From: Blumeriella jaapii
Taxonomy: Eukaryota; Ascomycota; Leotiomycetes; Helotiales; Drepanopezizaceae
DNA: 64,000 nucleotides
Direction: 5' to 3'
Assembly (NCBI GenBank): GCA_009599575.1
Contig: VWND01000001.1
Span: 2,914,001-2,978,000, forward strand
The notes beneath the pieces were generated by a model that saw only the letters and a program-made list of their open reading frames with translations, was not told the DNA's origin and searched no databases. Shown here piece by piece: positions 37,491-50,589 of this stretch. Numbering within the stretch: position 1 is the stretch's first letter; the number at the start of each line of letters is the position of its first letter. The position numbers were made by a program, and so were the translations under genes.

Positions 37491-37895
37491 TTACTTTCCC
37501 GTCCGAAAAAAGCGCGCTTTCGAGCTTTTATTTATTGATACGTCGCTATTCAAATAATCGTACGAATTCAAACCTTCGGAATACGCTTTCAGCCAATTTA
37601 CAAGTTTTGCAAAAAGATCGAAAAGTTTTTTATACGCCAAATAAAAGTCGCGCATTTTCAAAAAAACATATATAAAATTAAACGCGGGGTACCACGTAAG
37701 ATTTTTATTTAAGCTTATTCAAAAAGCTTTGTACTGAAAAATCTTCCGCTGCATTCGATAAGCGATTAATTTTTCGATTTCGTATTTAAGTTTATTAATT
37801 ATATTAATAAATTCAAAAATTAAATTAATCTGATTTAAAAGCGCGTCGTCAGCTGTTTACGCAATCGATTAGCGTGAAAAACTGAATGTACGTTT
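37491..37895 (-). pseudogene. A4 chromodomain end of pol
   Basis: The minus strand gives the C-terminal chromodomain of family A pol, matching A1 3480-3866. It is separated from the rest of pol by B3. The TSD CGTTT of B3 is at 37891-37895. The plus-strand frame at 37478-37675 is a shadow. Confidence 0.8.
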
Positions 37896-38194
37896 TGTCA
37901 CAGCTAGCTTGAGGGTGATCGGGATGATATGGACCAAAAGGTACGCATGTAAATTAAAAGAAAAACACCGAGCTATAATGCTCGGGGTCGCGAATTTTAT
38001 ATACAATAGGTTGCGCTTGTGGGTCACGTGACTTAGCGCGAGGCTTAATGGCCGAGGTGGTCCGTATCCAAACCTTAATCCAACACCACTAGCATTTATA
38101 CTATTAGCAACCATACTATTGGCAGTTATACCACTGGCAGCTATATTATTAGCAGCTATATTATTAGCAACTACTATTAGCCAGGATCGTAACA
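37896..38194 (-). repeat. 3' LTR of B3
   Basis: 299 bp, left end TGTCACAGCTAGC, right end ATCGTAACA. The hairpin is slightly altered (GAGCTATAATGCTC). About 15 bp shorter than its 5' partner. Confidence 0.92.
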
Positions 38195-41100
38195 TTATTC
38201 TTTTCTTTCGAAAAACTGCGTTTTCGCAGTTGCAATTATAAATTTATCGTTTTCCAACTTAGTGTAATCTTTTTTGCTTTCGTTGTAAGCTTGCAATTAT
38301 ACGAGAAGCGTTCGTAAAAAGCTTTTAACGGTGGGATATAATCGGTGAAATGCTTAAAAAATATAAAAAGCCGTTATAATATTAAAATAAAAGTATTATT
38401 CGAAATTTTTATTAGCGCTTTTTTAATTAATCTAATATTGCAATACTTTTTTGTGCAATTTCGAATTTATTATTTTTTCGATCTTTTATTTCGTTTATTC
38501 AGGAAATAATTAAATAAAAGCTGGTTCGAAGCGGCGTTGGCCAGGTAAAAAGTTGCTGATATGCTTTCGAAGCGAATATAAATAAAAAATTAAATAGATT
38601 AATTAATCTGCGAAAAAGTTAAGCTTTTAACTTTTTTTTATTTTGTCGACGATTTTAATTAAATCGTATTATTTGTCCGAAAGCTTCCGAAAAAATCGGT
38701 CGAGCTTTTAATTTTTAATATTTATTAATATTTCGTCGCTTATATTTTAATTTATCGGTCGTTTATGCAAATTAGCGAAGCGTTTTATTTTGATTTGTTA
38801 TTGCGTAATAAACGATTGTGCGTATTTTACAACTTTTTTAGTTCGGAAAGCCAAATGCAAAGCTTCGTCGCGGTTAAGCTTTTCGATGGCCGAGCGAAAA
38901 AAACGAAAGTTATTTATATCTCAGGATATACGAGCTTCGTATTTATTTAAGATTTAAAAAAAAAAAACGTTGCCGAAAGATTCGTACGGCAAAATTAGCT
39001 ATATAATATTTATTAAAAATAAAAAGCGTTTTTAATTATTTTAATAATAAAAGCAAAAAAAGCGGAAGCGCTATTTAATATACTGGTTTATTACTTCGGT
39101 TTGCCTATCGATATTAAAATTATACGTAATAATTAATTTAATTTTGGTTTTTAATATGCGGCAAAGTTTTTATTAAAAGACCGAAACAAATTAAGCTTTT
39201 CGGTCCGAAATAATTAAATCCGGCATGCCGAAATAGCGCATTCAATAAACCAAAAACAAAGCTGCTAGTTTTTTCGTTGTAATAATTTTATAGCAAAAGA
39301 TTAACAAAAGCTTTTTAAACAAGCGATTTATTATTACGAAAGCGAAATCGTAATTATTTTCGTTTAATAAAAGCTTCGTAAAATTTATCGTTAAGTATTA
39401 ATAAAGCCTGCTAAATATAAGCAAAAGTTTTAAAAAGCCCGGGGTTTTGTCGCGCTTAACTTTTATTCGTATGCAACGATAATTCGAAACGTATTATTAT
39501 ATATTTGCTTTTATAACTTTTTAATAATATTTGCGACCGACTAAAAGTTTTATTTTTTTATTTCAGCGTATACTACGTAAAGCTGTTCGTAAATATATCG
39601 AATTAAAAAAATTCGTAATTCGAAAGGTTTTAAAAGCATTATTAATTTATTTTAAAAAAACAATTTGTTTTATCGCAATTAATAATCAAAATTGTAATTG
39701 CGGGATTGCGTTCGTTGCGCTTCGAAAAAAAAAAGTTTTTGTTAGCTTATAGCAAATCGTTTATAATTGTATAATTATGCATATCGTATGCGATTACGGA
39801 AATTAAATTTGCGGGTTTTTTTATAAGCATTTTATTTTTTTCGGTTTCGCTGTTTTTTTCGAAAAAAATACTATTATTATCGTGTTTATCGAAAGTTATT
39901 TTTATAAACGCTAACGTAATTATGCTTTTCGCAGCTATTTTTTTTAAAATCTGAAAATTTAATTTATCGTCGAAAAATATTTGCTGCTTTCGAGCTGTTC
40001 GCTGTCGTGTTTTTAATAAAAAAATATCTTGGTTTTTGCGAAAAAAAGTATCAGCGAACGTATTAATAATTTCCGACCGATATATAATTGTAAAATAAAA
40101 ATCGGCGAAAAACTCGGCTTATCGGATTTATCGAGCCGAAAAGTTTTTAATTATTATAAAGTATTTTAAAACGCGATGATCGATATATATATATACGTTT
40201 TTTTAAGCGCTTAATAGCTCCGGCTTGTAGTTTTTGAAAAAGCGAAAAATAACGAAAAGCTTTTTATCGTAAATCGGATAATTAAATTCGGCGTCGATTA
40301 TAATTTTGAAAAAAAAAAAAACCGATCGGATAATAAATTTTTTTTTTTTGCAATTGCGATAATACGTCAGCTATTATTTTATTGAAAAAGTCGGTTTTTA
40401 GGCGCGTTTGCTTATAAAAGTCGTAATAGCATAAAATAAAAGCATTTAACAAAGCTTTGCGCAATATTTTTTATACGTTTTTCTGCTTTTTTTCGAATAC
40501 GAAAAAAACGTTTTTGCTTATGAAAACAATATAAAAAAGCGGCAAATACGGCTATAGCCGGTTATATAAAACGTTTGTAAAAATTGCAAAAGCTTAGGAA
40601 ATTTTATACGCTTCGCATATTCGCTGCATATTACTAATTTTTTAATAATAGCGATTTTTTTCGGGTTTATTTTAATATTTTAAATATTAATAACGAAACT
40701 TAAAAATTTGGTTTTCGTAATATTAAATTCGCACTTTTTAATATTAGTTTCCAAGCCGTGTTTTTTCAGAATCGACAAGATTTTTTTAACGTAAATCTTA
40801 TATTTTAAATTATTTGCGAAATAAATATAAATATCGTTAAAATACGCCGAGCAGATATTATTTAAATATTTTATAAAAATATTATTAATAAAACGTTAAA
40901 ATATGGCGGGCTTATTAATAAAGCCGAACGAAAGGATTTTATATTTATATATGCCGTATCGAATGCGAAAACTAATTAGTTTTTCAGATTTTTCGAATAT
41001 TCGGACTCGATTAAATGCTTATTAAATATTAATTTTCGTAAATACTTTGGCTTTAATAATTCGCGCTAATGTTTCGTCGATCAAAAGCAAAAAGTAAAAA

Positions 41101-42470
41101 TTTTTTTTATAAAATCGTTAAGCTTGCGACAATCGATATATAAGCGTATAAAGCCGTCCGACTTTTTAATAAATAAAATCGAAGCGGCGAAAAAAATATT
41201 AAAAGATTTAATAAAACTTTTATATAAATTATCGAAAATATAATTTTTAATTTTTGTAAGCTGTTTATTCGTAAAGCGTTTAAATAGTTTTATAAAAAGC
41301 GTATTTTCCGTAGTAAAATGTATTTTATAATTTATACCGAAGCGGCGGAAAACGAGCTTATCGTTTTTTTGCTTGTAAAACAGTTTTTCGAACTTCGAAT
41401 ATTAAATTAAAAAAAGCTTTTTTATAAAAACCACGTTATCGTTATATTTGGCTTGCAAAACGTCGGAAACGGAAATATTTTTTATTGCCGCGAATTATAT
41501 GACTTTTTTAAATTCGGCGATTTTCGCACGGCGGAAACGTTTTTTGTTTATATTATATACAAAAGCAATAAACGTGCAATCGCTGAATAATAATAATTTT
41601 TTTTTTTCGCGGTTCGCATTCGCTTTTCGTAACGTATTTGTAAAACGCTGAATGCAAAAGCGGAAATATAATTAATATTGCAATTAGAAATAAAAAGGAT
41701 AGCAATTGGCTCGGTTAAAAAAACCGGCTTGATCGGTTTAAAACTGCTAATAAAAAACTTTTTTATTTTGTTTAAATTGTTTTTAAAGTTTCGTATAAAC
41801 GTGGAGGGTTTATTAATTCCAAAGCTTAAATAAGCTTTTTTGATCGTTGTAAAAATACTGGCAGAAATATATAAGATTTTTATTGCGCTATTACGTTTAT
41901 TTGTATTTTTTTAATATATACGATTAAATATCTTAAGCTTTTTTCGCTGATTAAAATCGACGAACAATTGCTCGTTAAAATAAAAAATAATAAGCATATC
42001 GAATAGCTATTTTATTTTGTTTTTTTTTTGGCTATACGCTTGCTTTAAATCGTAGTATTATAAAAATTTGCGATTAATAAAAACGTCGGTAAAGTCCAGG
42101 TTTATAATTAAAAAAAAAAAATTTATACGACGTCGGTTAATCGTAAAAAAAAAAAAAATAACAAAAAAAATAAGCTTTTCCGGCTCGCTATTATAGCCGG
42201 TGAATATAATAAATTTATACAGCCGAATAAAACTTATTCCGAAACGTTAAAAAAGTTAATACGTTAAAAAAGTTTTAATCGCACCGAAAATATTAGCTTC
42301 GCTATCGATATATATAAGTGTTTTAATATATAATTTATTACGTATTAATTTTATAAAAACTAAAAACTGTCGCTTTTTTATTAAAAAGCGCTAGTTAAAT
42401 TTCAAATCCTTTTACAAATCGAATTTTTTACTATAATAAAAGTTTTTGCTACGATTTAAAAGTTTTTTAA
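38195..42470 (-). pseudogene. B3 pol remnant
   Basis: Minus-strand chromodomain (about 38230-38500), integrase (about 38700-39700), RNase H at 40282-40464 (CYYDFYKQTRLKTDFF), RT at about 40680-41250 and protease near 42290. Domain order and residues match B1 and B2. The plus-strand frames at 38765-38950, 39531-39752 and 41448-41651 are shadows. Many TAA codons interrupt it. Confidence 0.8.
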
Positions 42471-43310
42471 TAAATCGTTTTGCTTTTCGTCGATAATTAT
42501 TTCGGCGATTTTGCGATTAAGCTTGACGTCGAAGCAAATATCTGCGAAATTACCGGATTTGCCGCAGTTATAACAAACGTTAAAAAAACGCGCAGCCAAA
42601 CGGAAAAAACCGAAGATAGCAGAAATAGTAATTATACGCTTGTAAAAATTTTTGCTAAAAAAAAAAAAAGCCGTGCGAACAAAAAAGACTGGGAAAGTAA
42701 AACGTTATAAAGCTTTAAGAATATCGGAAATACGCTTAAAGTTTTAATTAGCAAAAGCTATAGCAAAAAAAAAAAAATTTATGCGACGGGCAAAAGCTAT
42801 TTTTTTAATTCGGATATTGCGTTATTTTTTATTCGCAACGGCCAAAAACTCGTTTAAAACAATATAATTATTATTTATTTTATATTTTTCCATTCGAAAA
42901 TCGTATTTAAAAATAAAAATAACTTTTTCGTATATATTTTTAAATCAACGGTTTTTAGCAATTTTATTAATAATTGCGAAGCGGATAAATAAAAAACGAA
43001 AATTATTATAAATTTGACCGTTGTTTATATAAAATTTATTATATTGTAATTTAGCAAATTAAACGCGGTTATAATCAAAAAAACGCTAATTAAAAATGCG
43101 AAAAACGTTTCGGGCCGATTAAATTTGGTTATAAAACTCGGAATTTAAATGCTTTAAAATAATAATCTTTGCTTTTTTAATAATGCATTTAAAATATATT
43201 TTAATTTAATTTATGTTTTATATAAAGTTTTTTAAATATTTTTTAATAAACAGTTTTATATTTATTTTTTATGCGTTATATTTAACTTTTTTTTAATAGT
43301 CGCTAAAAGC
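42471..43310 (-). pseudogene. B3 gag remnant
   Basis: Minus-strand Gag as in B1 and B2. The zinc knuckle near 42540-42585 reads CYNCGKSGNFADIC, so the zinc-binding His has become Asn. Basic capsid region at about 42840-43180. The plus-strand frame at 42480-42710 is a shadow. Confidence 0.75.
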
Positions 43311-43350
43311 GTAGCGAAAGTATTTGATTTTGAATAATTTGTTTCGAAAA

Positions 43351-43860
43351 ATAACTAAATCGAAAACGAAAAAATAATATTCGGAAATTAATTAAAAATC
43401 TGCGGTAAAAGCGCGCGAAGCTCGAAATAAAAAAAAAGCGTCGCGGGCGATATTAGCGGAAAAAGCTGAAAAGCGAGCGGCGGCAATAGTTTAAGCGATT
43501 ATCTGAGCGATCTGAAGCTGCTGGGCCGTAGTAAATCCTTTAGCGTTAGCAAATATGCTAAACAATCGTGGAAGCATTCGTCGGTTTAAAAATACTAAAA
43601 TATCAGCGTCGTATAATTCGATTTTAGATTCGATCGTAAAACGAAAAGATTTAGCAAATAAATCGGTTGCAAATAATTATAATTCGATAAAAAAGTCGTG
43701 GAATAAAAACTCGCTGCTAAAATCGTCGAAAAAGCCTGGAACGAATAAAAATTCGGAAGCGTTAAAAGCGAAAGCAAAAAATAAAAATACTAATTCGAAG
43801 CCGAATCGTACGAATTGCGTTCGTTTTCGGATGCCGCGTCGATTTATAAAAAAAGCATAA
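43351..43860 (+). pseudogene. Antisense frame in B3 leader
   Basis: Copy of the family B antisense frame, on the plus strand because B3 is inverted. The first codon is ATA instead of ATG (43351-43353). There are TAA or TGA stops in the first 65 codons, then from 43555 an uninterrupted stretch of 101 codons (ISASYNSILDSIVKRKDLAN) to TAA at 43858-43860. Compared with B1, most differences are conservative or of the C-to-T type. It lies 235 bp inside the 5' LTR and reads away from gag-pol. Confidence 0.5.
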
Positions 43861-44094
43861 AATGTTATAATATTAAAAAAAAACGATTCGAATTGCAAAA
43901 GCAAATCGAATTAATAAAAAAAAAAAACTTTAGCTTTTTTTGAAAATAAAATCAGTAAAAAAAAGTTCTGATTAAAACACCGATAAATAAACGTCGGTAC
44001 GGGCGGCCTGAAAAAAATTCGAATTGCAAAAGCAAATCGAGTTTTTAACCGTAGATACAAAGCTTTTTAGCGAAAATTGTTTGGTTTTTTTTTA

Positions 44095-44408
44095 TATTAT
44101 AGCTAGCTTAAAAATAATCGGAATAATATAAACCAAAAAATACGCATATAAATTAAAAAAAAAACACCGAGTTATAATACTCGGAATCGCGAACTTTATA
44201 TACAATAAATTGCGCTTATAAGTCACGTGACTTAGCGCGAGGCCTAGTGGCCGAGGTGGTCCGTGCCCAAACCTTAATCCAACACCACCAGCATTCATAC
44301 CACTGGCAACCACACCACTGGCAGCCATACCACTGGCAGCCATACCACTGGCAGCCATACCACTGGCAGCCATACCACTGGCAACTACCACTAGCCAGGA
44401 TCGTAACA
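44095..44408 (-). repeat. 5' LTR of B3
   Basis: 314 bp, the longest B LTR here. Five nearly identical units of ACCACTGGCAGCCAT stand in a row at about 44283-44390. An in-frame read-through joins the A4 integrase to the LTR in one shadow frame; it is not meaningful. Confidence 0.92.
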
Positions 44409-44413
44409 CGTTT

Positions 44414-47400
44414 ATAATATTAAAAAAATCTAGCTTAAAAGCGTTGTCGAAAATTTTGCCTATAATTTTAAAAAGGCCGTTTGTAAAATTATCGAGCTTA
44501 CGAAAAGGCCGGAAAATCGGAAATAAACGCATATCGAATTATACGTAATCGCTAATATTAAAATCGATCGCGCGGCGAGATTTATTCGCACTTTTTTTTA
44601 TTTTATCGTAAGCTTGTTAAAAATGCGATTTGGCGAGGTTTTAAGCGTCGTAATAGCGGCGAGCGTACGCATAAGCTTCGTCTGCGTTTAGCTTGTGTAA
44701 AAAATTAAAAAAAAGAAAAGTATCGAGCTTTCAATTTCAATTCATATAAAAAGTATAATCGTATACAATTTCAAAAAGTAAAAAGCCATTTAGATTTTCG
44801 TAAAAAAAAATTATTTAAACAAAATCTATTATTAAAAAAAATTCGCTTTAATCGTTTTGATAGAAATTTACGAAAAGTCGAAAGCGTTTTTACATATATT
44901 AATTGTAAATTTCGGTCTGACCGTCGGTTTCGGAATAAGCGGCTATCGAAAGCTTTAATTGCGTACCGAATATTTTGTTTAATTTAAATCAGAAAGTAAA
45001 TTAATATTAAAAGCTACGATCGCTAATAATACTTTTTAAAAAATTAAAATATTTGTATACGTGAAATATATATAATTTGGCGAAGCTTCGAGCGTCGATA
45101 TTTTTATAGCAAAAAATCGAAATAATCTGCTTGGAAAAGCGATTTATTATTACGAATATGTTATCGTAACCGTGTTTATTTTTGTTAAAATTGCAAAAAT
45201 CTATTATAACGTGCTTTTAAAAATAGTCAAAAACAAAAAAAGGCTAAAAAAAGCCGGAGCGTTTATTTTTTAAAATAAAACTTTTTCGATAAGCGTAGCA
45301 GTTGCGATAATATTATTTTATAAAAGCTGTTATACCTCGTTAATAATATTAGTCCGAAAGCAATTGCGTAGTTTTGCGAGCGCTAAAATAAACGATAAAA
45401 ATCTGATCGTGCATTTTTTATACAAAAGCCAAACGAAAATAATCGACGTTTAATATTATTAAGCGACCGTAATATAACAGCAAATCGCGTTTAAATATAT
45501 ACGAAGTATTATTAGCGTCGTTTTTTTTCGTAACGTTTCGTACAGCTTTTTTTCGAAAAGCTATTAGATTGTTAATTATGCGATTAGCGTAGAAATTTGA
45601 TTAACGATACGAAATGCGAAAAAAAAATCAGCTATTTTAACGATAAAAATAGCTGTTTCGAAAGCCGTGGAAAATCGCAGTTTTTTAATTAAAAAGCGGT
45701 GATTGATCTGATCGGCTCGAAAAAGGGTTTGTAAGCGCTGAATGCGTTTAAAAAAGTTTTAACGGTCGAGTTCGTTTATACGACGTATTAATACGTCAGT
45801 TAAAAAATTATGTTTATTTGGTTTATACGTAATAAAAAAATTGTAATCGGCGAGAAGCTCGGCCCAGCGTGCTTATCGAGCGTTTAAAAGTTTAAAAGTT
45901 ATAAAATATTTCAAAATTTTATAATTAATAACTATTTTAATTTAATAAATTAAGCCAACTAATTTAATACGAAAATTGCTTAAAAATCTTACGATTGCGA
46001 GCATTTTTTTATCGTATACGACGTAGTTTAGCTTTGCGAAAATTATAATTTTGCTAAAATAAGCGACTGGAAATTAATCGTCGTTATAAAATTGCGAAAA
46101 CACAAAAGCTATTACGCCGTCGAAAGCGTCAGTTTTTAATATGCAAAAAAAGTCTTGCTTGTAATATTATAAAACTGGTGCAATAATAAAAGCTAGTATA
46201 AAAAGATAGAAACTCTTTTAATATTTAAAAATAAAATTATAAAAAACGTTAGCTTTGATCAAATAAACGAAAAGTTTTGCAATTATACCGTAGTTTCGAA
46301 TAAAACGTCGGTAAAAATTACAAAAACCAAAAAAGCTTTATATATTTTTTATAATAATAAAAAGCTTTTAATAAACGATTACGGAGATTTTCTTTGGGTT
46401 TACTTTTAAGCTTTTAGTAAAAATAATAAAATCTAAGTAACGGGTCCGAATAACGTTAAATTTAAATTTTCGAATATCGGCCTGTAATTCAGCGTTAGCG
46501 AACTTTTAAAGCATTTTGCGAACGTATATAGCGTATTTCAAAAGGTCGAACGAATAAATAAAAATATTATTTAAATATGCAATATAAAAATCGTAAATAA
46601 TCGAAAAAAACGTCGTTTATATAACGTTAATAAATTGCGAATTTATTAATAAGGCCAAAAGATAGCATTTTGCATTTATAAGCGCCGTAACGCGTACGAA
46701 ACGTCGTCAGTTTTTTATTAACAAAATTTATTCGAATTTTGTAAAAAGCTTAACGAATATCGAGCTTCGTAAAAATTCGTGCTTTCGAAAAACGAATAAA
46801 GGTTTTATCGATAAAAAAAAAAAGATAACGATTTTTACGAATAACGTTATTAAAAGCTCGATAATCGATATAAAAACGTAGTAAATCGTCGGGTTTTTTA
46901 GCGAAAAGCATTAAAGCAGCGAAGAAAGCGGTAAAAAATTCGATAAAGCTTTTGTTAAAATTATTTTGCAAATAAATTTTGATAATTTCGAATTTTAAAA
47001 TCGATATTTTATATAAAAAAATATATTTCAGCTTTTTTTTACTTATAATAAGCTCGATTTTATAATCGTAAGGCCGGTAAAAAGCTAGCTCGTTACTGGC
47101 GGCCTTAGAAAACACGTGTTCGAAGTTTTTGTATTTCGAAAAAAAAAATTCGAAAAAAGGTTTATTCGAAGTTAGCTTTGCTAAGCTGGTTAAAAAGGTC
47201 GAAATCGATATTTCGTTGGTTTTAAAACGTTCGAAAAGATTATGAAATTAGGTTTTAAAAGAAATGTTATACGTAAGATCGTTTAGTATTCTGTCGATCT
47301 CGTACAAAAAAATTGAAAACACTTCAATTGTTTTTTTTCTGAAAATCAGCTTGAAAACGTATGCAATAATCTGGCAGATGGAAATTAAATAAGCAGTAGG

Positions 47401-47900
47401 TTTAAAAACTCGTTTTCGAATTGGTCGTTTGAAAAATTCAAAAGAAGGTTTTTGTTTAAATTATCGATTATATTAAGCTGAAAGGCTATCGTAGCGAAAG
47501 CCTTTTTTCGGTTTTTAGTATAATTGTTTTTCGTAAAACGAAAAAGCTGTTTTGACGAAAAAAAAAAAGAAAAAGAAAAAATAATAAAAAAAGAATCGTC
47601 AGCCTGAGAAAATAATAATATAATTTCTTATATTATTTTATTAGCGTCGCTATCGAAATTGGCACCGCGAATAAAATTCGATTTTTTCGCGCTTCGCATA
47701 GCGTCGTAAGCTTGCCACAATTGGTTAAAGTTTTTATCACGTTTTACAGCGTCGTTTTAATAGCGAAATTAAATCTTTCGGAAATGCAAATAAAAAACTT
47801 TAATACAACGAGCGTAAAATGCTATAAAAGGATAAGATTTCGGCCAATAGAATTTGCGTTTATTACAATTTAATAAAATTTAATATTCGGCCAACCAAGC
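44414..47900 (-). pseudogene. A4 pol remnant: RT, RNase H, integrase
   Basis: RT on the minus strand at 46750-47115 contains LFAKKPDDLLRFYIDYRAFN, with the Gly of KPDG changed to Asp. The catalytic motif follows near 46565. RNase H lies at about 45950-46150. Integrase runs from about 45600 to 44414, where B3 interrupts it. Same order as A1 and A3; stops mainly TAA. Confidence 0.83.
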
Positions 47901-49800
47901 TTTTTTTAAAATCATATTATAATTTCCGAAGTTAATAATTAAAAAAAAAGTAAACGATTGTATTCGATTATTAATAATAAAATTGAAAAGCGTAAAATAT
48001 ATAATTAAATGGCCATAAGCTTTATTATACCTTTTTACAAAAAAAAAAGCCGGGAAAAATTAAATCAAAAGTTTTAAAAAAAAAAAAAAAACTTGATTAG
48101 CGCCGAATCGATCAACGCATAACCGTTCGCTTCAAAATCGGCGAGCGCTTTTATTTTATACGAAAGGCTATTTTTAATAAATATAACGGAAATTATTAAT
48201 AAATCGCTATTAAAAAGCTTTCGAACGTTAAAATAACGCATATCGCGTAATACGTCTAAAAAAAAAGCTTTGCTTAGGCCTGAGCGTTTTTTCGATTAGC
48301 GAAAAAGCTTTTAATTTCCTCGTATACGTTTTAAAAATCGTTTGGAAAAAGGTTTTCGTTTTTATTATTATTATCAAAAAGCGAATTTTCGGCCGGTTCG
48401 ATTTCGTTTATATTTATCAGCCTGAAAAGACTTTTAAATAAAACCGAAAATCGGCCCGTAAAAAATCGTGCAAATTGGCCTTTTTAAACTTTTTAATATA
48501 AAATAAAAAACGAGCGTTATCGTTGGTCCGATCGAAAAAAAAAAACGCCAAAAAGGGCGTTTTAGCGTAGAAAAAAAAAAAAAACAGCAAAAAGCTGAAA
48601 AAAAGCTTATAAAACATTTGAACGATTTTCGTACGTACGATTTGATTCGTAGTACGCTTTGGTTAAAAATTTATTATTTTAATAAATGGTAAATTTAATT
48701 AAAAAGCGATTCGCGTATAAAGTTCGTTTAGCTAATTAATTTTGTTTTTTTTAACGGACGGCGGTAAACTAATTTTTAAAAGTCGTTGTACGCGCTTATT
48801 TCAAATGCAGCTTTTCTCGTAAACGCTTTGGTATTTTATCGCGAAAAGCGTTTCGAAGCTATTTGTCAGTTCGTATTTAAACGTTCGCTGCGAAAGTGGA
48901 AAATCGCAGATAAAATCGCTAAAAATCGTCGTGCGTATTTATTACGAGCATTTTGAATTCGTTTTCGGCCTTTTAAACATTTGAAAAATCGGCCAGAAAA
49001 TCGGCGATTTTTTTTATTAATTCTTCGGAAAATATAAAATCGGAACGGTTTAAAATACGCGGAATAAAAAACTTTTTTGCTACGCTTTCGGTTTGATCGA
49101 ATATATAATTTTTGCGAAATCGATCGTTAACGAAATAATCGTAATAAAATTCGAAATTATCGAAAACTTTAATTTTTCAATAACGTGTTTTATAATTTTT
49201 ATTATTATTTAGCTTAAACTTAAGGTTCGAAACGCGTTTTATACGAGCTAATCGAAAGTTAGCAAATAAATAAAAACCATAGCGTTTAAAAAGCGCGCTA
49301 AGATTTTGGCCGTTATAAAAAAATCCAAAAAAAGTTCGCGAAAAACGTGAAAGTTGATTTGCAGCGTTTGTTAATTAAAATAAAACGTTGCGAAGAAAAA
49401 AAAAAGCAGCAGATTCGCGATTGGCAAAAGCACGTTCGATAGATTTTATTAAACGCTTTAATTAAAAGATCTGTCGCAATCGTATAATTTCCAAAAGTTA
49501 TCGTTTACGCTTTTACGCTTTTTTCAGTTGATTTTGCAAAAATCTTAACTAAACGCTTTTAGCGCTAAGCTGCAAGAAAATGGCAAGCGAAGTGGTTGGC
49601 GCTCTGTCTTTTCTTTTGTTTTTTTTTTTTCGGAAAGAGGACTGTTTTTCAAAAGAAGAAGCTTTTAAAAAAGGCTGCTTTTTCGCTGATTAAAAAAAAG
49701 GAGGTTGAAATATAATAGCAGAAGCTGAAAAGCTTTGCTGAAAAGGGGATCGTTAAACAGAAGCCATTTTTCGCGAAGTGCGGAAATAAGCCTTTTTACG
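47901..49800 (-). pseudogene. A4 gag and protease remnant
   Basis: The protease-like loop IDSA is at about 48095-48120 on the minus strand. The Gag segment at 48417-48617 matches A3 at 17205-17402. The coiled-coil part is at about 49440-49580. Stops differ in position from A3, so the two copies were mutated independently. Confidence 0.72.
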
Positions 49801-49890
49801 ACCGGTCGATTATTTTAGTATAATTTATAAGAAATTCGAAAAAAAAAATAGTTTACGCCGTCGCTAGCGTAGAAAAAAAGTTGTTAATAA

Positions 49891-50158
49891 TATAACGATC
49901 TAATCAATCGAAAGGCTAAAAGATCAGTCAACTGGTCGCCGTATTTATATAATATAAAAAACGAGCTTTTGGTTCTGTAACAAAATATTCATTTAGAATC
50001 AATAATTGCAAAAAGCAGAGGTTGCTAAAAAGAAAGAGTTTTATATATATGAATAGTTTCTACAGTTAATGGAAAGACCCATCAGGAGATCAGGGAGCTT
50101 GCAGCTACACGTAGTTGCTAGGGTGACACGAGAGGTGGCAAAAGAGTGAATCGTCACA
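49891..50158 (-). repeat. 5' LTR of A4
   Basis: 268 bp, left end TATAACGATCTAATCAATCG, right end GAATCGTCACA. The inner left end is more mutated than the outer right end. Confidence 0.92.
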
Positions 50159-50212
50159 ACTGGAGCCCGTTTTTTATTTCGATCTGCTTTTGCAATTCGG
50201 AACCCTTGTTTT

Positions 50213-50460
50213 TTTAATACGATTCGATCTTTTTATCAAGCTTGTCGATTTACGAGCTCGCATTTTACTGCTATTAAAGCTTGCATTTAATTGCATATTA
50301 TTTAATACGATTCGACCTTTTCGCTAAGCCTGTCGATCTACTAAAGCTTGCATTTTAACTGCTATCAAAGCTTGCATTTAATTACATATCTTTTAATACG
50401 ATTCGATTTTTTCGCTAAGCTTATCGATTTATCAAAGCTTGTATCTAACTGCAAGCTGGC
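50213..50460 (+). repeat. Tandem repeat of about 88 bp in C
   Basis: Three units begin TTTAATACGATTCGA at 50213, 50301 and 50392. Each contains a GTCGAT-like step followed by AAAGCTTGCATTTAA; the third is shorter. It occupies much of the internal part of C. No coding seen. Confidence 0.8.
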
Positions 50461-50589
50461 AACTTACTTCTGCTTATGCGATAAAATGGCTGGCAACCTA
50501 CGCCTGCCTGATGGGTTGAACTAAAAAAAAATACGGGTTGGTTTTACGGCTTTAGATCTGGGGACTAGTTTTTCGAAAAAAGACGGTAG

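Larger units (their letters stand above)
37896..44408 (-). mobile_element. Family B copy B3, full length, nested in A4
   Basis: 6513 bp, LTRs 37896-38194 (3') and 44095-44408 (5'), TSD CGTTT at 37891-37895 and 44409-44413. Inserted within the integrase GPY/F region of A4, in the same orientation. It is not itself split. Confidence 0.94.
37223..50158 (-). mobile_element. Family A copy A4, full length, split by B3
   Basis: LTRs are at 37223-37490 (3') and 49891-50158 (5'), 268 bp each. TSD ACTGG is at 37218-37222 and 50159-50163. Without B3 the element is about 6.4 kb. It landed at the very end of the D solo LTR. Confidence 0.93.
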
